Assembly: GCA_025449115.1 (NCBI GenBank)
Contig: JAHLKC010000156.1
Span: 23,939-87,938, forward strand
Direction: 5' to 3'
Length of the DNA stretch: 64,000 nucleotides
Origin: Chytridium lagenaria
Taxonomy: Eukaryota > Chytridiomycota > Chytridiomycetes > Chytridiales > Chytridiaceae
The notes beneath the pieces are model-generated. The model had not been told where the DNA came from and made no database searches. It saw only the letters and a program-made list of their open reading frames with translations. The stretch's first letter is position 1. Each line of letters begins with the position of its first letter. Both the position numbers and the translations under genes were made by a program. Positions 1 to 12,900 of this stretch are shown piece by piece.

Positions 1-977
1 TGTCGCCGAAGGAGAGCTTCAACGATGCGTTCAAAACGGTGTTATCAAATACTCTGCTCATGTCGATGTAAGCAAGCCCGTAGATGACAGCCGCCTTATA
101 ACATTTTATCATTTAGCGCCTCCTTGCGGATGGTCAGATTTTTGTTGACCAGGTCCGCAACAGCTCACGAACTCCCCTAGTCAGTATCCTTTTGCATGGT
201 CCCTCGGGTGCTGGAAAGTCTGCAATTGCTGCTACTATCGCTATGGCTAGTGACTTCCCTTTCATCAAATTGATTTCCCCGGAAACTATGGTTGGATTTA
301 CCGAGAATGCTAAGATGGCGAGCATCGCAAAGACCTTTGATGACGCTTACCGGTCTCCGCTTTCGTGCATTGTTATTGACAGCATCGAGCGTTTGTTGGG
401 TAAATATTTGGATTTTAAACCGAATTTTAATTATGGCATTAACAATCTAGAACATTTATATGATGTTTACTCACATTCACGAATTTTGTAGATTGGGTTC
501 CTATTGGCCCACGCTTCGCAAACACAGTTCTCCAGACCCTTCTCGTCCTCCTTAAAAAAGTTCCCCCTAAGGGCAACAAACTTCTTATCATTTCCACCAC
601 AAGCCAACGTTCCGTTCTTGACCAGATGGATCTGACCGAAGCCTTCAATGCTCAGCTTTATGTGCCAACAGTCAGGGACCTTAGGTCTATTGAGATTGTG
701 ACTGAGGAGCTCAAGCTTTTCAGTGAAAATGAGAAGAGGGTTGCTATGCGGACATTATTTGAGGCGGGTGTTGGGGAGAAGCTCTCTATCGGGATTAAGA
801 AGTTGCTTATGGTTTCGGAAACGGCGAGGCAGGATGTGGATAAAGTTGATAAATTCGTTACGTCGGTGAGTAGGAGGTGTTTTATTGGTTTTTTTGTTAA
901 AGTTCCCATCGTGTTATTGTATAATCTAACACAGTTAATTTTACTAGATTCTGGATGAATGCCAAGTTACGCGTTAA
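1..977 (+). CDS. SEC18: Vesicular-fusion ATPase Sec18/NSF, 3' part (partial)
   Basis: Hexameric AAA+ ATPase that disassembles SNARE complexes after membrane fusion, acting in the cytosol with alpha-SNAP. The window catches the end of the linker and the whole D2 domain. Supported exons are <1..67, 117..399, 492..865 and 948..977, all with GT..AG introns. The D2 Walker A motif is GPSGAGKS, the Walker B/sensor stretch is CIVIDSIERLL, and the VPIGPRF and GIKKLLM stretches match Sec18/NSF family members. The last exon is only 30 nt and ends in TAA at 975-977. No frame disruption is seen here. The 5' part, including the N domain and D1, lies left of the window. Identity is confident because the domain order and spacing match the family. 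Confidence 0.93.
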
Positions 978-1116
978 TTCGTGTTTGTTTATTTTTTGTT
1001 TAATGAATGCGCTGCTGGCGCAATCCGGGGATCCATCGGCTTCTCTTACTACCTTTTTTTAATAAACATGCATAACCATAAAAAATTGAGACAATTCCTC
1101 ATCCCTTTCCTTCAAC

Positions 1117-2349
1117 ATGGTTGCCAGTCTCCTTCGTCCCGTCATTCGCTCATCCACGATCCGTCGTGCGCTAAACACCTCCACCGTCTCAGGAACTGGA
1201 GAGGTAATGACTGGAATCCCCTTTTTTGCATGCATTAGATGGCATTGAGTAGAGAGCGACAGATAATGAGAGAAGCACACTTCTCACGCACCTCTTTCTG
1301 TAAACCAGTTCGTCAAGATCGTCGAAGTAGGTCCCCGTGACGGCCTCCAAAACGAAAAAACCCTCGTCCCGACCAATGTCAAAGTCGATTTTATCAACGC
1401 CCTCACTGATTCCGGGCTCTCAGTTATCGAGACCACCTCCTTCGTCTCCCCCAAATGGGTCCCGCAAATGAAGGACGCAACAGAGGTCATGAAGGAGATT
1501 AGAAGAAAGCAGGGGTGTCATATCCGGTTTTGACGCCGAATTTGAAAGGTCTTGAAGGAGCCTTAGCGGTTGGAGCTAAAGAGGTTGCAGTGTTTGGGGC
1601 GGCAAGTGAGAGTTTCTCAAAAAAGAATATTAATGCAACGATTGCCGAGAGTTTGGAGAGGTTCCAACCTGTTGTTGAGAAGGCTTTAAAGGAGGGCGTT
1701 AAAGTTAGGGGGTAAGAGTAATTTGAAGTGAATTATCATAGTTTATTGATATTGCCAATACTTTTCTAGTTACGTTTCGTGTGTTGTGGGATGCCCTTAC
1801 GAGGGCCCTATCGCGCCAGATGCAGTAGCAAGGGTTGCAACCGCACTAAGGGATATGGGATGTTACGAGATTTCTCTTGGCGATACGATCGGCGTTGGTA
1901 AGGTCGTGTCATATTTATCACCGTTTGACGTTTTATATTTCAAGGAACCCCTGGATCCTTCCGCCGAATGCTGGAGGCTGTTGGAAAGGAGATACCTGTC
2001 TCTCAACTCGCAGTGCACTGTCATGACACGTACGGCCAGGCGCTTGCGAACATATATGCTTCGTTGTCGCAAGGAATTCGAGTCGTTGACAGTTCTGTAG
2101 CGGGTCTTGGTAAGAAGGCTTTCTTTGTGTGATTGCTCATGAATATGGTTTTTGCTAGGTGGCTGTCCTTACGCTGTTGGTGCATCGGGTAATGTCGCCA
2201 CGGAGGACGTGGTTTACCTTCTTCACGGCCTCGGGTACACTACAGGAGTGGACCTTCCTGCCCTCGTTAAAATCGGACACGACATCTCTGCACACCTTGG
2301 CAAATTAAACAGCTCAAGAGTAGGAAACGCCATGAAGAGCAAAATATGA
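1117..2349 (+). CDS. Hydroxymethylglutaryl-CoA lyase, mitochondrial
   Basis: Cleaves HMG-CoA to acetyl-CoA and acetoacetate, the last step of leucine degradation. Exons 1117..1203, 1309..1711, 1770..1897, 1945..2109 and 2159..2349. The ATG at 1117 opens an Arg/Ser-rich, acid-free N-terminus ([20 protein letters not shown]) typical of a mitochondrial presequence. Family signatures seen: [12 protein letters not shown], the metal-site [10 protein letters not shown] equivalent, and the cysteine-bearing VAGLGGCPYA catalytic loop, which is split by an intron at 2110-2158. One base is missing from the A-run near 1506: the frame before it and the frame from [10 protein letters not shown] onward are offset by one. 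Everything else is collinear, so a sequencing indel is likelier than a pseudogene. The next gene is convergent. Confidence 0.93.
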
Positions 2350-2549
2350 GAATGAGAAAATGTTTGAGGTCTATTACTAAATGCGTGTTTACTTGTTGGA
2401 TCCCAAGGTTTTGGAAATAATGCCCTTGCCTGCGTTCAAACTTGCGGCTTTGGATGCTGGCGTCGCCTTTGCTATAATTACGAATGTTGGTAAAAACCAA
2501 AGGCATCATAATGTTAACAACACCGTATACTATAATGAACGGAAATAAA

Positions 2550-3219
2550 TTAAAGGGGGGTTGGCGACACTGACATGCTGACTCCTCTAACTTTTTTCCT
2601 CGCCGCCTCCTCACGCTGCTTCTTGATAATGGCCAACCGAGCAAGATCTGCTCTGGCTTGGTCGGTCTTGCCTTCCATTTGAGCCTTCCAGAAAGCAGCC
2701 TTAGCTCTCTCCTTCTCAACTTCCTCTCTGCATACCACAAAAAAAGGTAAATATGCAATAGCATGAAGATATACAGGATGAAGGTCTATCAAGAAATGCA
2801 TGCAAATGCGCCTAGGTCGCCGAAATCCTCACCTTTCACGACGACTCATGGGGACACTTTCGCTGGTGGCAAGATCGGATGCTTTCAAATGTTTTGTGGC
2901 AGCACGGTTGACGTTGCTCCGCTCAAAAGCAGCCACGGGCTCGGGCTCCGGAGGGGGCTTGCCATAGTCCTTGGGCTTGGGCAAAACATCAGGTTCTGAA
3001 TCGGAATCATCTGAGCTGGTGTCCGCTGATCTTCCCACTGCCTTCTTGTTGGCATTGTTTGCTGCGAGGGGCCTTCTGCTGGGGGACATCATCTTCTTCC
3101 TCCTCCGAGTCGTCAGAATTCAATTTCTCACGGGGCTCGTTCCATGCAGCCTCAGCGGTGAATGTCCTCGGACCTCCTCGCTTTGTCTTGTTGAACTTTT
3201 TCTTCTGTGCAGACGACAT
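2550..3219 (-). CDS. PDAP1/PP28-family casein-kinase-substrate phosphoprotein
   Basis: Small, highly charged protein of the PDAP1 (28 kDa heat- and acid-stable phosphoprotein) family. Its biochemical role is poorly defined. Two exons on the minus strand: 3219..2833 and 2727..2550, with a GT..AG intron between. It starts [16 protein letters not shown], runs through acidic Ser/Asp/Glu stretches that look like casein kinase II sites, and ends with the family signature [20 protein letters not shown] followed by EAARKK. The tail after EAARKK is short compared with relatives. One frame offset lies between the acidic stretch ([14 protein letters not shown]) and the following [10 protein letters not shown] region, around 3040-3090, probably an indel in a C-run. 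It is divergent from the deubiquitinase gene, with 213 bp between start codons. Confidence 0.85.
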
Positions 3220-3432
3220 GGTTTTGTGTAGATTGCTTAAAAAAAAAAAAAGAAGGAAGAAAAAAAAGCGACACTTTTGGGAAACGAGCCACAAAGGGGG
3301 TTTGGCCATCGTTTCGAAAAACATCTTTGGAGCAGTCAGGAACTCGGCACAGTCACTCGTCTAAGCAATTGCATCACCACATTATAGGACCGAACGTTGC
3401 ATCGCTACCGCTCGTGCGCTACGGATGCGGAT

Positions 3433-5304
3433 ATGTCGTTTCTAAAATGGATTGGAATGGTGAGTAGATGGAATGGACGCGGGCGCTAGATGAGAAATAT
3501 AGTTGTGGGCATGGGCTGATTGTTTCCTTAATGATACCCTGACCTAAAATAGGGGAGCAACGGAGGTTCGTCGACCATCAAGTCGGCGAATGGCGGCGGG
3601 ACTGCTGAGTTGTTGAATGGTAATGGTCCAGAGCGATACTTTGGAATGGAGAATGTGAGTTTTATCCCTCCCCTGGGCTTTTAGCACACTCTAAATAGCA
3701 TCCATTTCCCGCATCTTCCCTCCAGTTTGGAAATACATGGTAAGGCTTATTAAATCTATTTCTATTTTAATCTAACTCACTCATGAAAAAAAAACAGCTA
3801 CTGTAATTCGGTTCTCCAGTCTCTATACTTTTGCAAAGGCTTTCGCGAATGCGTCCAAAACTATTCATATCCTCCATTATCATCCGCCGCGCTCATTCCA
3901 CCACCAATCCCGACCTCCTCCAACCCGCTGCCCCATCTCAACAAATGGCCCGTAAAAAGTCTCTGAAAACTTCAAAATCTACCGTCTCCCTCAATAATAT
4001 CTTCAACAAAACACCAGAACCACCACTGCCGGAAAACGGCGTTCCCGCTCCCGTGCCTACGAAAGCCAAGGAAGAGAATACAACAGGATTCTCACCGTTT
4101 AGAAGACCGAGTACACGGACGGGAAATGGACTTGTCGAGGCTTTGGATGGGGCTTCGAAGGATGATGAAACGTTACTTACGGCGATGCAGGAACTCTTTA
4201 TCAAGATCTCATCGCAAAGAAAAAAGACAGGTGTGGTTGCCCCATCCCAGTTTGTAACCAAGCTGAAGAAGGATAATGGTTAGGGGTTTGGTCTTGTCTT
4301 TTTTATGTTGTTATTATTTTATATATGTTCTCATATGCTTTTTATTTATAGAACTATTCCGAAGCACAATGCATCAGGATGCACACGAGTTTCTTAATTA
4401 TACCCTTAATTCTATTGCAGAAACTCTTTTGCAACACAAGAAGCAGACCTTGGACCGTAATCGCAAGTCCGGGGAGGAGCCTTCCTCCGAAGACGCAAGT
4501 AAATGTGAGTACAGGTTTTGTTTTCAAAGCGTAGTTGCAACCTATCTCACCTTAAATAGCAAACGCAAAGAAGGCCTCAGATAGCCCGGTACCCGCAAGT
4601 TGGGTCCATGAACTCTTTGAAGGACAACTTACCAACGAAACCAAGTGTATGACATGCGAAACCGTAAGTCCACCTATTTAAAAACTTACAAAATTGCTCA
4701 CCCATATGATTAGGTTACAAATAGAGAGGAGGCTTTCCTGGATTTATCTGTGGATATTGAACAGCATTCTTCCGTCACCTCATGTCTTCGCAACTTTTCT
4801 ACATCAGAGACATTATGTCAAAAAGATAAATTCTTTTGCGATACCTGCAGCAGTCTTCAAGAGGCGGAGAAGAGAATGAAGATTAAAAAGCTACCTAATA
4901 TTCTCGCTGTTCACCTCAAGAGGTTCAAGTATCAGGAGAAACTTCAACGGCATGTTAAGCTATCGTACCGTGTCGTATTCCCGATGGAGCTTCGACTTTT
5001 TCAATACGGTATTCAGCTATGGCGCGAAACAAAACTGACGTATTTTGTTCCTTATCGTTTTTGTAGAGCGATGACGCCCGTTGACTCGGATCGTTTGTAC
5101 GTTCTCTCGTCAGTTATCGTCCACATCGGTAGTGGTCCCCATCATGGCCATTACGTCGCTGTCGTCAAATCTGGAAACAATTGGGTTCTTTTCGACGACG
5201 ACAATGTTGAAATAGTAGAAGAGTCGGAGCTGCAACGGTATTATGGGGATCATAATGCGCCTGGCACTGCATACATTCTGTTCTATGAGCGCGGTGGATT
5301 TTGA
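3433..5304 (+). CDS. Ubiquitin C-terminal hydrolase, USP12/46 (Ubp9/CreB) type
   Basis: Cysteine protease that removes ubiquitin. Fungal relatives (CreB, Ubp9) work with WD40 partners. Exons 3433..3459, 3553..3654, 3726..3739, 3798..4278, 4352..4504, 4560..4663, 4714..5008 and 5067..5304. The Cys box reads [20 protein letters not shown] and the catalytic Cys codon is itself split by the intron at 3740-3797. Further landmarks are [12 protein letters not shown], the zinc CxxC pairs (CMTC, CDTC), [10 protein letters not shown], and the His box [14 protein letters not shown] followed by FDDD. Frame offsets occur near 3955 in an A-run and near 5000-5080, where two small compensating offsets are needed. 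The start gives MSFLKWIG, a plausible short first exon. Placement in the USP12/46 branch is by overall resemblance. Confidence 0.9.
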
Positions 5305-5475
5305 TGCTGGGCGTATCATTAGCGCTATGAAAGGGGATGAGACGGGGTCGCTCAAGTCTGCGTCTAGTGGTGTTTCTGGGGGATGAGGCAAAACCGCCTT
5401 AAAAAAAATGGATTGAATATTTTTTTGACCATTCACACTTTTGTACATACACACAAAACCTGACTTCTGACCGTC

Positions 5476-7033
5476 ATGGGAAAGAAAGCGTTGAATCCAG
5501 CAGATGTAAGCGACACTTACGAACTCCGAATGCACATGCGCGCATGATGGCTCACTTTGTTTGTTGCATACAGGCGCACCGCAGGCAGTTGCGGAAGCGG
5601 GAGCTGAAGAAGGTGAGGCATCGGAAAGGCATTATGCAGTTTCATTGACAAGGCGTCCATGGCACATAGAATAAGGAGACACGGAAGAAGTCCCAAGGCC
5701 TCGCCGTTTCAAAGAAGGAGGCACAAGACATTATAAATGAGCTCGCCAAACTGGATAATTTGGGTGAGAGAACCATCTGGCCAAGATTTGACGCTGAATG
5801 AGGTGTTCTGCGTTTTTAGAAAAAGCAGCACCTTTGGATAGGTCAATGTCGTTGAGAAGGGAAGCGCTTGAGGAAAAGCTGGCGAAAGTAAATGAAGCGC
5901 GAAAGGTTTGTGGAGTATTTGAGGGATGCATTTTGAACGTTTAAAGCAACAAGGAATGACTGCGCTTTCTGTACCGTCATCATCAAGGCCGCCAACGTCT
6001 ACAGGAGATCCTTCGCAATGGAATAATAGTGCATTTAATCCATATGGAATGCCTGGAGTGCCAGGTACTCGATAGTAGTAGTTCTAAGTCTAATGTCTGT
6101 TTAAAGTACAGGGAGAAGACGATGAGGAAGATGATGACGATGACGACGATTCATCGGACCAGTCTGAAGATATTGAAGGAGCTCCTGAGGGTAATAAGAG
6201 CCCGTCGTAGCATCGTATTCTGACTTTTTTTTTGGCGGCAGAGGTCATTGATGTAAAAGAAGCACCGATACCCGCCAAGCTTGATGACTTTTCTTGGATC
6301 AAAGTGCCGGATGGAGAGCCTCCGAATGAAGCTAGATCTACCCTAATTTGGAATTGAAAGAGTATAAAATTGAGCGCAAGGTACCGGGAGAAACGCACCC
6401 AGCCAGCACATCAAAGATTACCGCCAAAACCAAAGTCAGCAAGAGGTGGAAAAGGAGGAGGAGGTGGAGGATATCCCATGGCACCACCATTTATGCAACC
6501 CATGTATATGCCTCCACAGAATATTGGCGGCACAGTTTCCACCGTATGGCCACATGCCGCCTCAGCAATTTTACCCCGGACAACCTTTCATGATGCCTCA
6601 CCAAGGTCCCCCAATGGGCATGATGCCACCCATGGGCTTTCCCCCCAGTGGAATGCCTCCCCCAACTAGCACCATCTTCAACCGGCCCAAACATGATCGA
6701 GGCGAACTTACGCAACATTTCTTCAACACCACCGACCCGGCCGCAACACTAGCTGCACCAACAGTAATTTCTGCAGAACCCAAACTTCGCGACCTTCCAA
6801 AAAGAATTGACGCATCTAGTGCCAGCGTCCCTGGTTAAGCGTCGGATGGCTGGGAACGTGTCGCAGACTGGAAAGTTTGTGGGGAAACCGACAGTGACCA
6901 GTCAAAAGCCTATTAGAGCAAATGCGGGGAAGATGAAGGTTGATGCTGCACCTGATATTGAGTGGATGAGAGCGCGATGCAGCCCATTGACGAGTACACG
7001 CAGTTTATGGAGGAGGTGTCCAATTTGGAATAG
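5476..7033 (+). CDS. WBP11-like pre-mRNA splicing factor (WW-domain-binding protein 11)
   Basis: Nuclear proline-rich protein that binds WW-domain splicing factors. Exons recognised: 5476..5505, 5574..5612, 5670..5763, 5820..5905, 5947..6064 and acidic and proline-rich exons to 7033. The N-terminus MGKKALNPADAHRRQLRKRE plus LKKNKETRKK is the Wbp11 signature, followed by the NELAKLDNLE-type helix. The middle is Asp-rich (about 6112-6195). The C-terminal half is Pro/Met-rich with repeated PPMG/PPSG stretches (about 6540-6670), the WW ligand region. The terminal DEYTQFMEEVSNLE resembles the conserved end of WBP11. Frame changes are needed near 6064-6112, 6355, 6520, 6830 and 6965. With that many disruptions the exact protein is uncertain, but the ordered landmarks make identity fairly safe. 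Confidence 0.78.
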
Positions 7034-7289
7034 AATATTATTTTTAAAGTGGATCGTTTTATGGTTACTCTAGTATTAACCACCTTTGGGAAAGGGCATT
7101 GATTGTTCTAAGTAAGCGCAGAACTTTTTGGTGCACGTATTCACCAAAACCATATGTGATGAATGATGCTCAAACCTCCAAAATAATTTCTCGCTGAGAA
7201 AGAGAAGCAAAAATTTTCTCTTTGAGAAACATTCCTCATCCTTAGGGAAGCCAACTGTTCCCGCGTATCGCTCGAGTCTGCCGCCCGCA

Positions 7290-9718
7290 ATGTCGCATGC
7301 CCCTCCTGTCATCAACGACCCTCGCTTCTCAAGAGCAGAGGCATCTGCCATCCACGCTGCTGCCGTCACGCGAAACTATGCTGTGAACCCTCGTCTTGGT
7401 ACTGTTGTTGACAATCACCTCTTTTTGGTTGTGGCTGCCTGCCTGGCTGCTGAAGGAGATGGAGGATGGAGGAAAGAAGATTGGTTGAGGGAGAGGGAAG
7501 ATTAGTATCAGCATGGGACGAGAGATTTTTGAAGGAAGGATCCCTGAGAGAGAATAAGCAAGATGGCACCATCGTCCTCAGATTGTCTCATGTTTTAGAA
7601 GCGGATCATGATGGAGTTTGAGTTTGAGTGGTCACTGACTACTTTTCTTTCCGAAAACCAGACTACCGTACCGTCTCTGGAGTCAACGGACCTTTGGTCA
7701 TTTTGGATGATGTCAAGGTTTGAATGCTTTTGTTTTGAATTATGTGGAGGCAGTTCTAATTATATCCTTTTCAGTTCCCCAAGTTTGCCGAGATCGTGGA
7801 GCTGACTTTGCCCCGATGGCACCAAGCGATCCGGTCAGGTTCTTGAGGTCCAGGGAAAGCGTGCTGTCGTTCAGGTGGGTGGTTTTTTTGAGCAAAAGGG
7901 ATGTTGGAGGAGATGTAATTGACCCAACAAATACAACCAGGTTTTCGAGGGTACCTCTGGAGTTGACGTCAAGGCTACCCGCGTTTCCTTCACCGGAGAT
8001 ATTTTGCGTACCCCTGTGTCTGAGGATATGCTGGCCGTGTCTTCAACGGCTCTGGAAAACCGATCGACAAGGGACCTAAGGTGTTTGCTGAGGATTACCT
8101 CGACATTCAGGGTATGTAGTTTCGGAGATCGATGAAATTGTATTGCTGCTAATTTGAGGCCTGTTTCTAGGTCAGCCCATCAACCCGTTCTCGCGTATTT
8201 ACCCGAGGAGATGTTCCAGACTGGTATCTCTACTATCGACACAATGAACTCTGTTTGCTAGAGGTCAAAAGATTCCCATTTTCTCTGCTCTGGTCTTCCC
8301 CACAACGAGGTTTGTACTAATCTAATGGATATTGTTTTGTTCTGTGTCGTTGGGAGAGATTTAGTTTTGTAAAAATAGGCTAACAATATTTCATAGATTG
8401 CAGCCCAAATTTGTCGGCAGGCCGGTCTGGTGCAGAAGATTGATAAGGGTGTTTTGGACGGCCACGAGGACAACTTTGCTAATCGTTTTTGGTGCTATGG
8501 GGTGTGAACATGGAGACTGCGCGGTTCTTTAAGCAGGATTTCGAGGAGAACGGCTCAATTGAGCGTGTCACTCTTTTCCTCAACCTTGCTAACGACCCTA
8601 CGTATGTTCTCCGCCATTTTAATTGTTTTTTTGTTTCGTTTTTTATTTAAGAAACTCATACCTATATAGAATCGAGCGTATCATTACCCCTCGTATTGCT
8701 CTCACCACTGCCGAGTACTACGCTTACCAGCTCGAGAAGCACGTGTTGGTTATTCTCACTGATATTGAGTTCTTACGCTGATGCTCTTCGTGAGGTTTGT
8801 AGTTTATTTCATACATTACTTTTTTTTATTCACATCGTTCGAAAAGGTGTCTGCTGCCGTGAGGAAGTTCCCGGACGTCGTGGATACCCAGGTTACATGT
8901 ACACGGATTTATCCACCATTTACGAACGTGCTGGTCGTGTACAGGGTCGCAACGGATCTATCACTCAAGTCCCCATTTTGACGATGCCTAACGATGGTAA
9001 TTACAAAAACCACCATTTGTTTTTTCATTGAGGCTGAGCAGTTGATATGTTTATTTTCGACTCGTTATGAACAGATATCACCCACCCTATTCCTGATCTT
9101 ACTGGTTACATTACTGAGGGGCAGATTTTCCGTTGACCGTCAGCTCCACAACCGTCAAATCTACCCTCCTATTAATGTGCTTCCCTCGCTCTCGCGTCTC
9201 ATGAAGTCTGCTATTGGAGAGAAGCTCACTCGTAAGGATCACGGTGATGTGTCGAACCAGTTGTATGCCAAGTATGCTATTGGTAGAGATGCGGCTGCAA
9301 TGAAGGCTGTCGTTGGTGAGGATGCTCTTAACCAGGAAGATAAGCTCTCGCTTGAGTTTTTGGACAAGTTCGAAAAGACGTTTGTGGCTCAGGGTACGCT
9401 TTTTATTTATTCTTTAGTTGTTCCTATAGCAAAAGTTTCTCATGACGTGTCGAAAATTAACCTATAATAATGGAAAGGCTACAACGAGGGCCGCTCCATC
9501 TTTGAGTCATTGGACCTTGCTTGGACCTTGCTCAGGATTTTCCCTAAGGAAATGCTTAACAGGATTCCCTCAAACATTATTCAAGAATTTTACGTGAGTT
9601 TTCTATCAATGTTCCTTTCTTCTTCTTGCTTTCTCACTGCGTCTTTTTTTTACAACAGCAACGCGAGCGGAAAGCTGCTGGAGGCAATGCTGCCAAGCCC
9701 TCTGAGGAGATCAAGTAA
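7290..9718 (+). CDS. VMA2: V-type proton ATPase subunit B
   Basis: Non-catalytic nucleotide-binding subunit of the V1 sector, which acidifies vacuoles and endosomes. Exons: 7290..7398, 7662..7717, 7775..7874, 7941..8111, 8171..8309, 8397..8601, 8670..8794, 8847..8996, 9075..9393, 9478..9593 and 9659..9718. Recognisable blocks include [96 protein letters not shown] and [14 protein letters not shown]. At least eight single- or double-base offsets break the frame, both insertions and deletions (for example near 7810, 8030, 8205, 8255, 8290, 8485-8510, 8770, 8862, 9135). The protein is nearly invariant between them, so I read these as consensus errors, not decay. Confidence 0.93.
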
Positions 9719-9922
9719 GGCGACAGTGCGATGCACCGTCTTCATGTCTCTTTCATTGTTTCATCGTCTCCATCCCGTAAATACATTTCTCTTCGGTATA
9801 AAATCATTCGCTTTCGATAGTTTTTTGTTCAGTATAAAACGTACCCTAAGCTCTATGGTGTGTCCAGAAACCAAAGGGAACATTTGTGTGTTAAAATTCT
9901 TAATACATACTATAATTCGAAA

Positions 9923-12900
9923 ATGAAACGCTTTCAAGTCTCAAAGTTCAAGAATGCATCGCTCCAGGAGAGCAAGAAAGAGGTGCGTATCATGACATCG
10001 TCGAGGATCTTAAGTCCTTCATCCGTATGCAGCTTCATTACAGTACCCATCCGCCCTTGAGCGGTTTGGATGGCGCGCCCATCAAGGCCGCTGTGGATCG
10101 TTTCGCACTCCGCAAGGGTACCCGCGCCAACGCCGTCATCATCGTCCCCCTCAACATCCCAACGCCTCGCCAGGTTGATCCAGAGAAGAGTATTACCCTT
10201 CAAGCTGAGTCTACCATCTCTGACGTCGATTGGGGGTTCAAGACATCATCTGGACGACTTATCGCCACAGCGTTATCATCAGGAACTGTCGCCTTTTATG
10301 ATGTTCCAGACGCCTTTGACGCTGAAGTCTCCGGCACACCTTTCCATCGTATATCTCCTTACTCCACCAACGTTGAATCCGTCCTCTTCCATCCCACCGC
10401 GAGCTCCCTGATCGCCTCCGTATCTGCGGATACCATCACCTTGACTGAATTTGAAGCTGGAAACAAAAGTGTCTCCGCCTCAGTTTCCGGTCCCATTGAC
10501 GCATTCGATTTCAGGGGTGACGGAACCCTTATCACAACCATATCCAGGGACAACTCGTTGACCGTCATTGATCCTCGCGCCTCATCTCTCATCGTTAAAT
10601 CCACCAAATCCCATTTCGGCAACAAACCCATGCGTGTTGCATGGCTGGGCAACGCTGACCTTATTATGTCAACAGGATTTAGCCGGACAAGGGAACGCGA
10701 ATACTCCATCTGGGACGTCCGCAACTTTTCCCAACCCTCTCACACAGAGAAGTTTGACGTTTCATCGTCACCGCTTATCCCACTGTATGATGCGGACACG
10801 AATTTAGTATTTTTTACGGGAAGGGAGATAGATCGTTTAGAATGTTGGACGTGAGTGTGTTTAGCGAGGGTGCGAAAAATGTTCAAACTTCTGTGGCTTT
10901 ATCGTTTACGTCTATGAATATTGCGGCAGCGACGCTTGTGCCAAAGTTGGCGATGGATGTGATGAGTTGCGAGGTGGTGAGAATATTAGGGGTGTCGAAC
11001 GATGGGTCAGTTGTCCCATTCAGCGCGACTGTGCCAAGAAAGGGAAGCTCATTCCATCATGGTAGGTTTTATCGAATGATAGGATGGTAATATCATCTTT
11101 TAGATTTGTATCCTGATACCAAGGCAGATAAGCCTGGCCTTAGGAGTGAAGAGTTTTGGAAGGGTGATGTTCCCAGGATCCCCTTGGTGTCCATGGATCC
11201 GACGTTGCGAAAGGGCCAAGCTGAAAGGGAGCAAGCGGTGAAGCCTCAACCTGCCGTCGCTCCCAAACCAGCAATTTCTTCTCCTCCTCCAGTTGCAAGC
11301 AAAACTCCGGCTACTGTGGCCATCCCTGCACCTCCTGCAGCTACCAAGGAAACCAAGGCTGCTGAAACGCCTGCTCCGTCAGTTCCTCAACTGACGCGGG
11401 AAGTCAGTAACCTTAAAGTCGCAGACCCTCCCGCATCCCCGAAACCATCAACAGTCTCTTCCCCGCGCCCTGCACGCGCCGCCGGCTCCCCGCAAGTCTC
11501 TTTCCGTTTCCTTGAAACAAAAACCAACGTCATTTTCGACGATCTCCGTTCCCTGAACGTCAACCTCCCGAACGATACCACCATGCCCATCTGACGATCT
11601 CCTCGCGTTTCCTGTTGCCGGACCCGGTGGTCGGATTGGAGTATGGCCTGTTGTCAAAACTGGTAGACTGCCGCATAAGATTCCTTGCATAGTGTGTGGA
11701 TCCGAATTGGCGGACTTTGAAATGGATCCGTTCCGTGATGGACGCGTTGCTACCATCACTGAGGATGGATATATAAGGGTTTGGGAGTTGCCGAATACGG
11801 GTATCACGGATGACATGAGCACGCCAGTGGAGTCCTGGAGAGCACACGATGATAAAGGTGGACTCTTGAAGTTTCATCGTGGTGTTAAGGATATGCTTAT
11901 CACGACGTGTGCTGGACGAATGAATGAATTACGAGTTTGGGATATGGCCACTAAGTCTATTCTTTTGACGTTGACATTCTCGAGCACAGTTTTGGATATG
12001 GCGTGTGATCCTTCTGGGAAGTTTGTGGCGGTTGCGACACGGGAGAAGGTCGTAACGGTGTTTAATATGAGGAGTGGGGAGGTGGAAGGGAGTGGAGCTT
12101 CGCATGAGGGAACTAAAGGGGCGAGGCTCTGTTGGGTTGATGATGAGCATTTTGTTAGTGTTGGATTTGGAAGGTATGTCTTGGGTTTATACAGGCGGGT
12201 AGCTGACTTTCTTTTAAGAGCGAACGCTAGGGAAATCAAGCTGTTTAAATCTGGATCGACTCAGCTTCAAGCTTTATCTCATACGTCAATAGATACCTCA
12301 ACGTCACAACCCAACCTTTTCTTTGATTATGATTTGGGGCTCTTGTTTCTTAGTGCAAAGGTACTATCAGTTTCCCTTTATAATCAGCTTAAACAGCTTA
12401 CCCATGTTTATTTGAACTAGGGCGATACAAGCGTCTACGTCTTCGAGGTTGACGTCCCCAAACGCGCCGTCAAACAAGTCTCTAAATTTTTCATGGGCGG
12501 CTCAACAATTGGTTTGTTCCTTTTTCGCCAAACCCAGATGCAACATTTCCAACGTTGAAGTTAACAGGATGTGGAGGATCCAACCCTCTGCTATTGAAAT
12601 TGCGTCCTTCACGTTACCGAGACAGAAAAAACAGTACTTCCAGGATGATGTTTATCCTCCTACGAGAGTTGTTGTGCCGACTACCCCTGAAGAGTGGGAA
12701 AAAAGGGGCAAAAGTCTTGTTTTGATGAGGTAGATTTGAAGCCGGAAGGGATGATTGCGTTGTCAATGGCACCTGAAAGTCCTTCGGCTGTTAGGAAGGC
12801 GCCGATCAAGGCTGCCGTTATTGCTGTAGATGGAGATCAAGGACACTCGGTAATGTTTTAGCCCTTTTATTTTACGTGTTAATTTAATCTGCAATGTGAA

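Noticed and set aside
3180..3300. Lys-rich frames around the poly-A tract
   Set aside because: Generated by A-runs in the divergent promoter between the PDAP1-type gene and the deubiquitinase.
10359..10724. Minus-strand open frame of 121 codons
   Set aside because: Exact shadow of the coronin first propeller, which has clear family motifs on the + strand.
11448..12239. Several minus-strand frames over 100 codons
   Set aside because: Shadows of the coronin second propeller and linker; no family signature.
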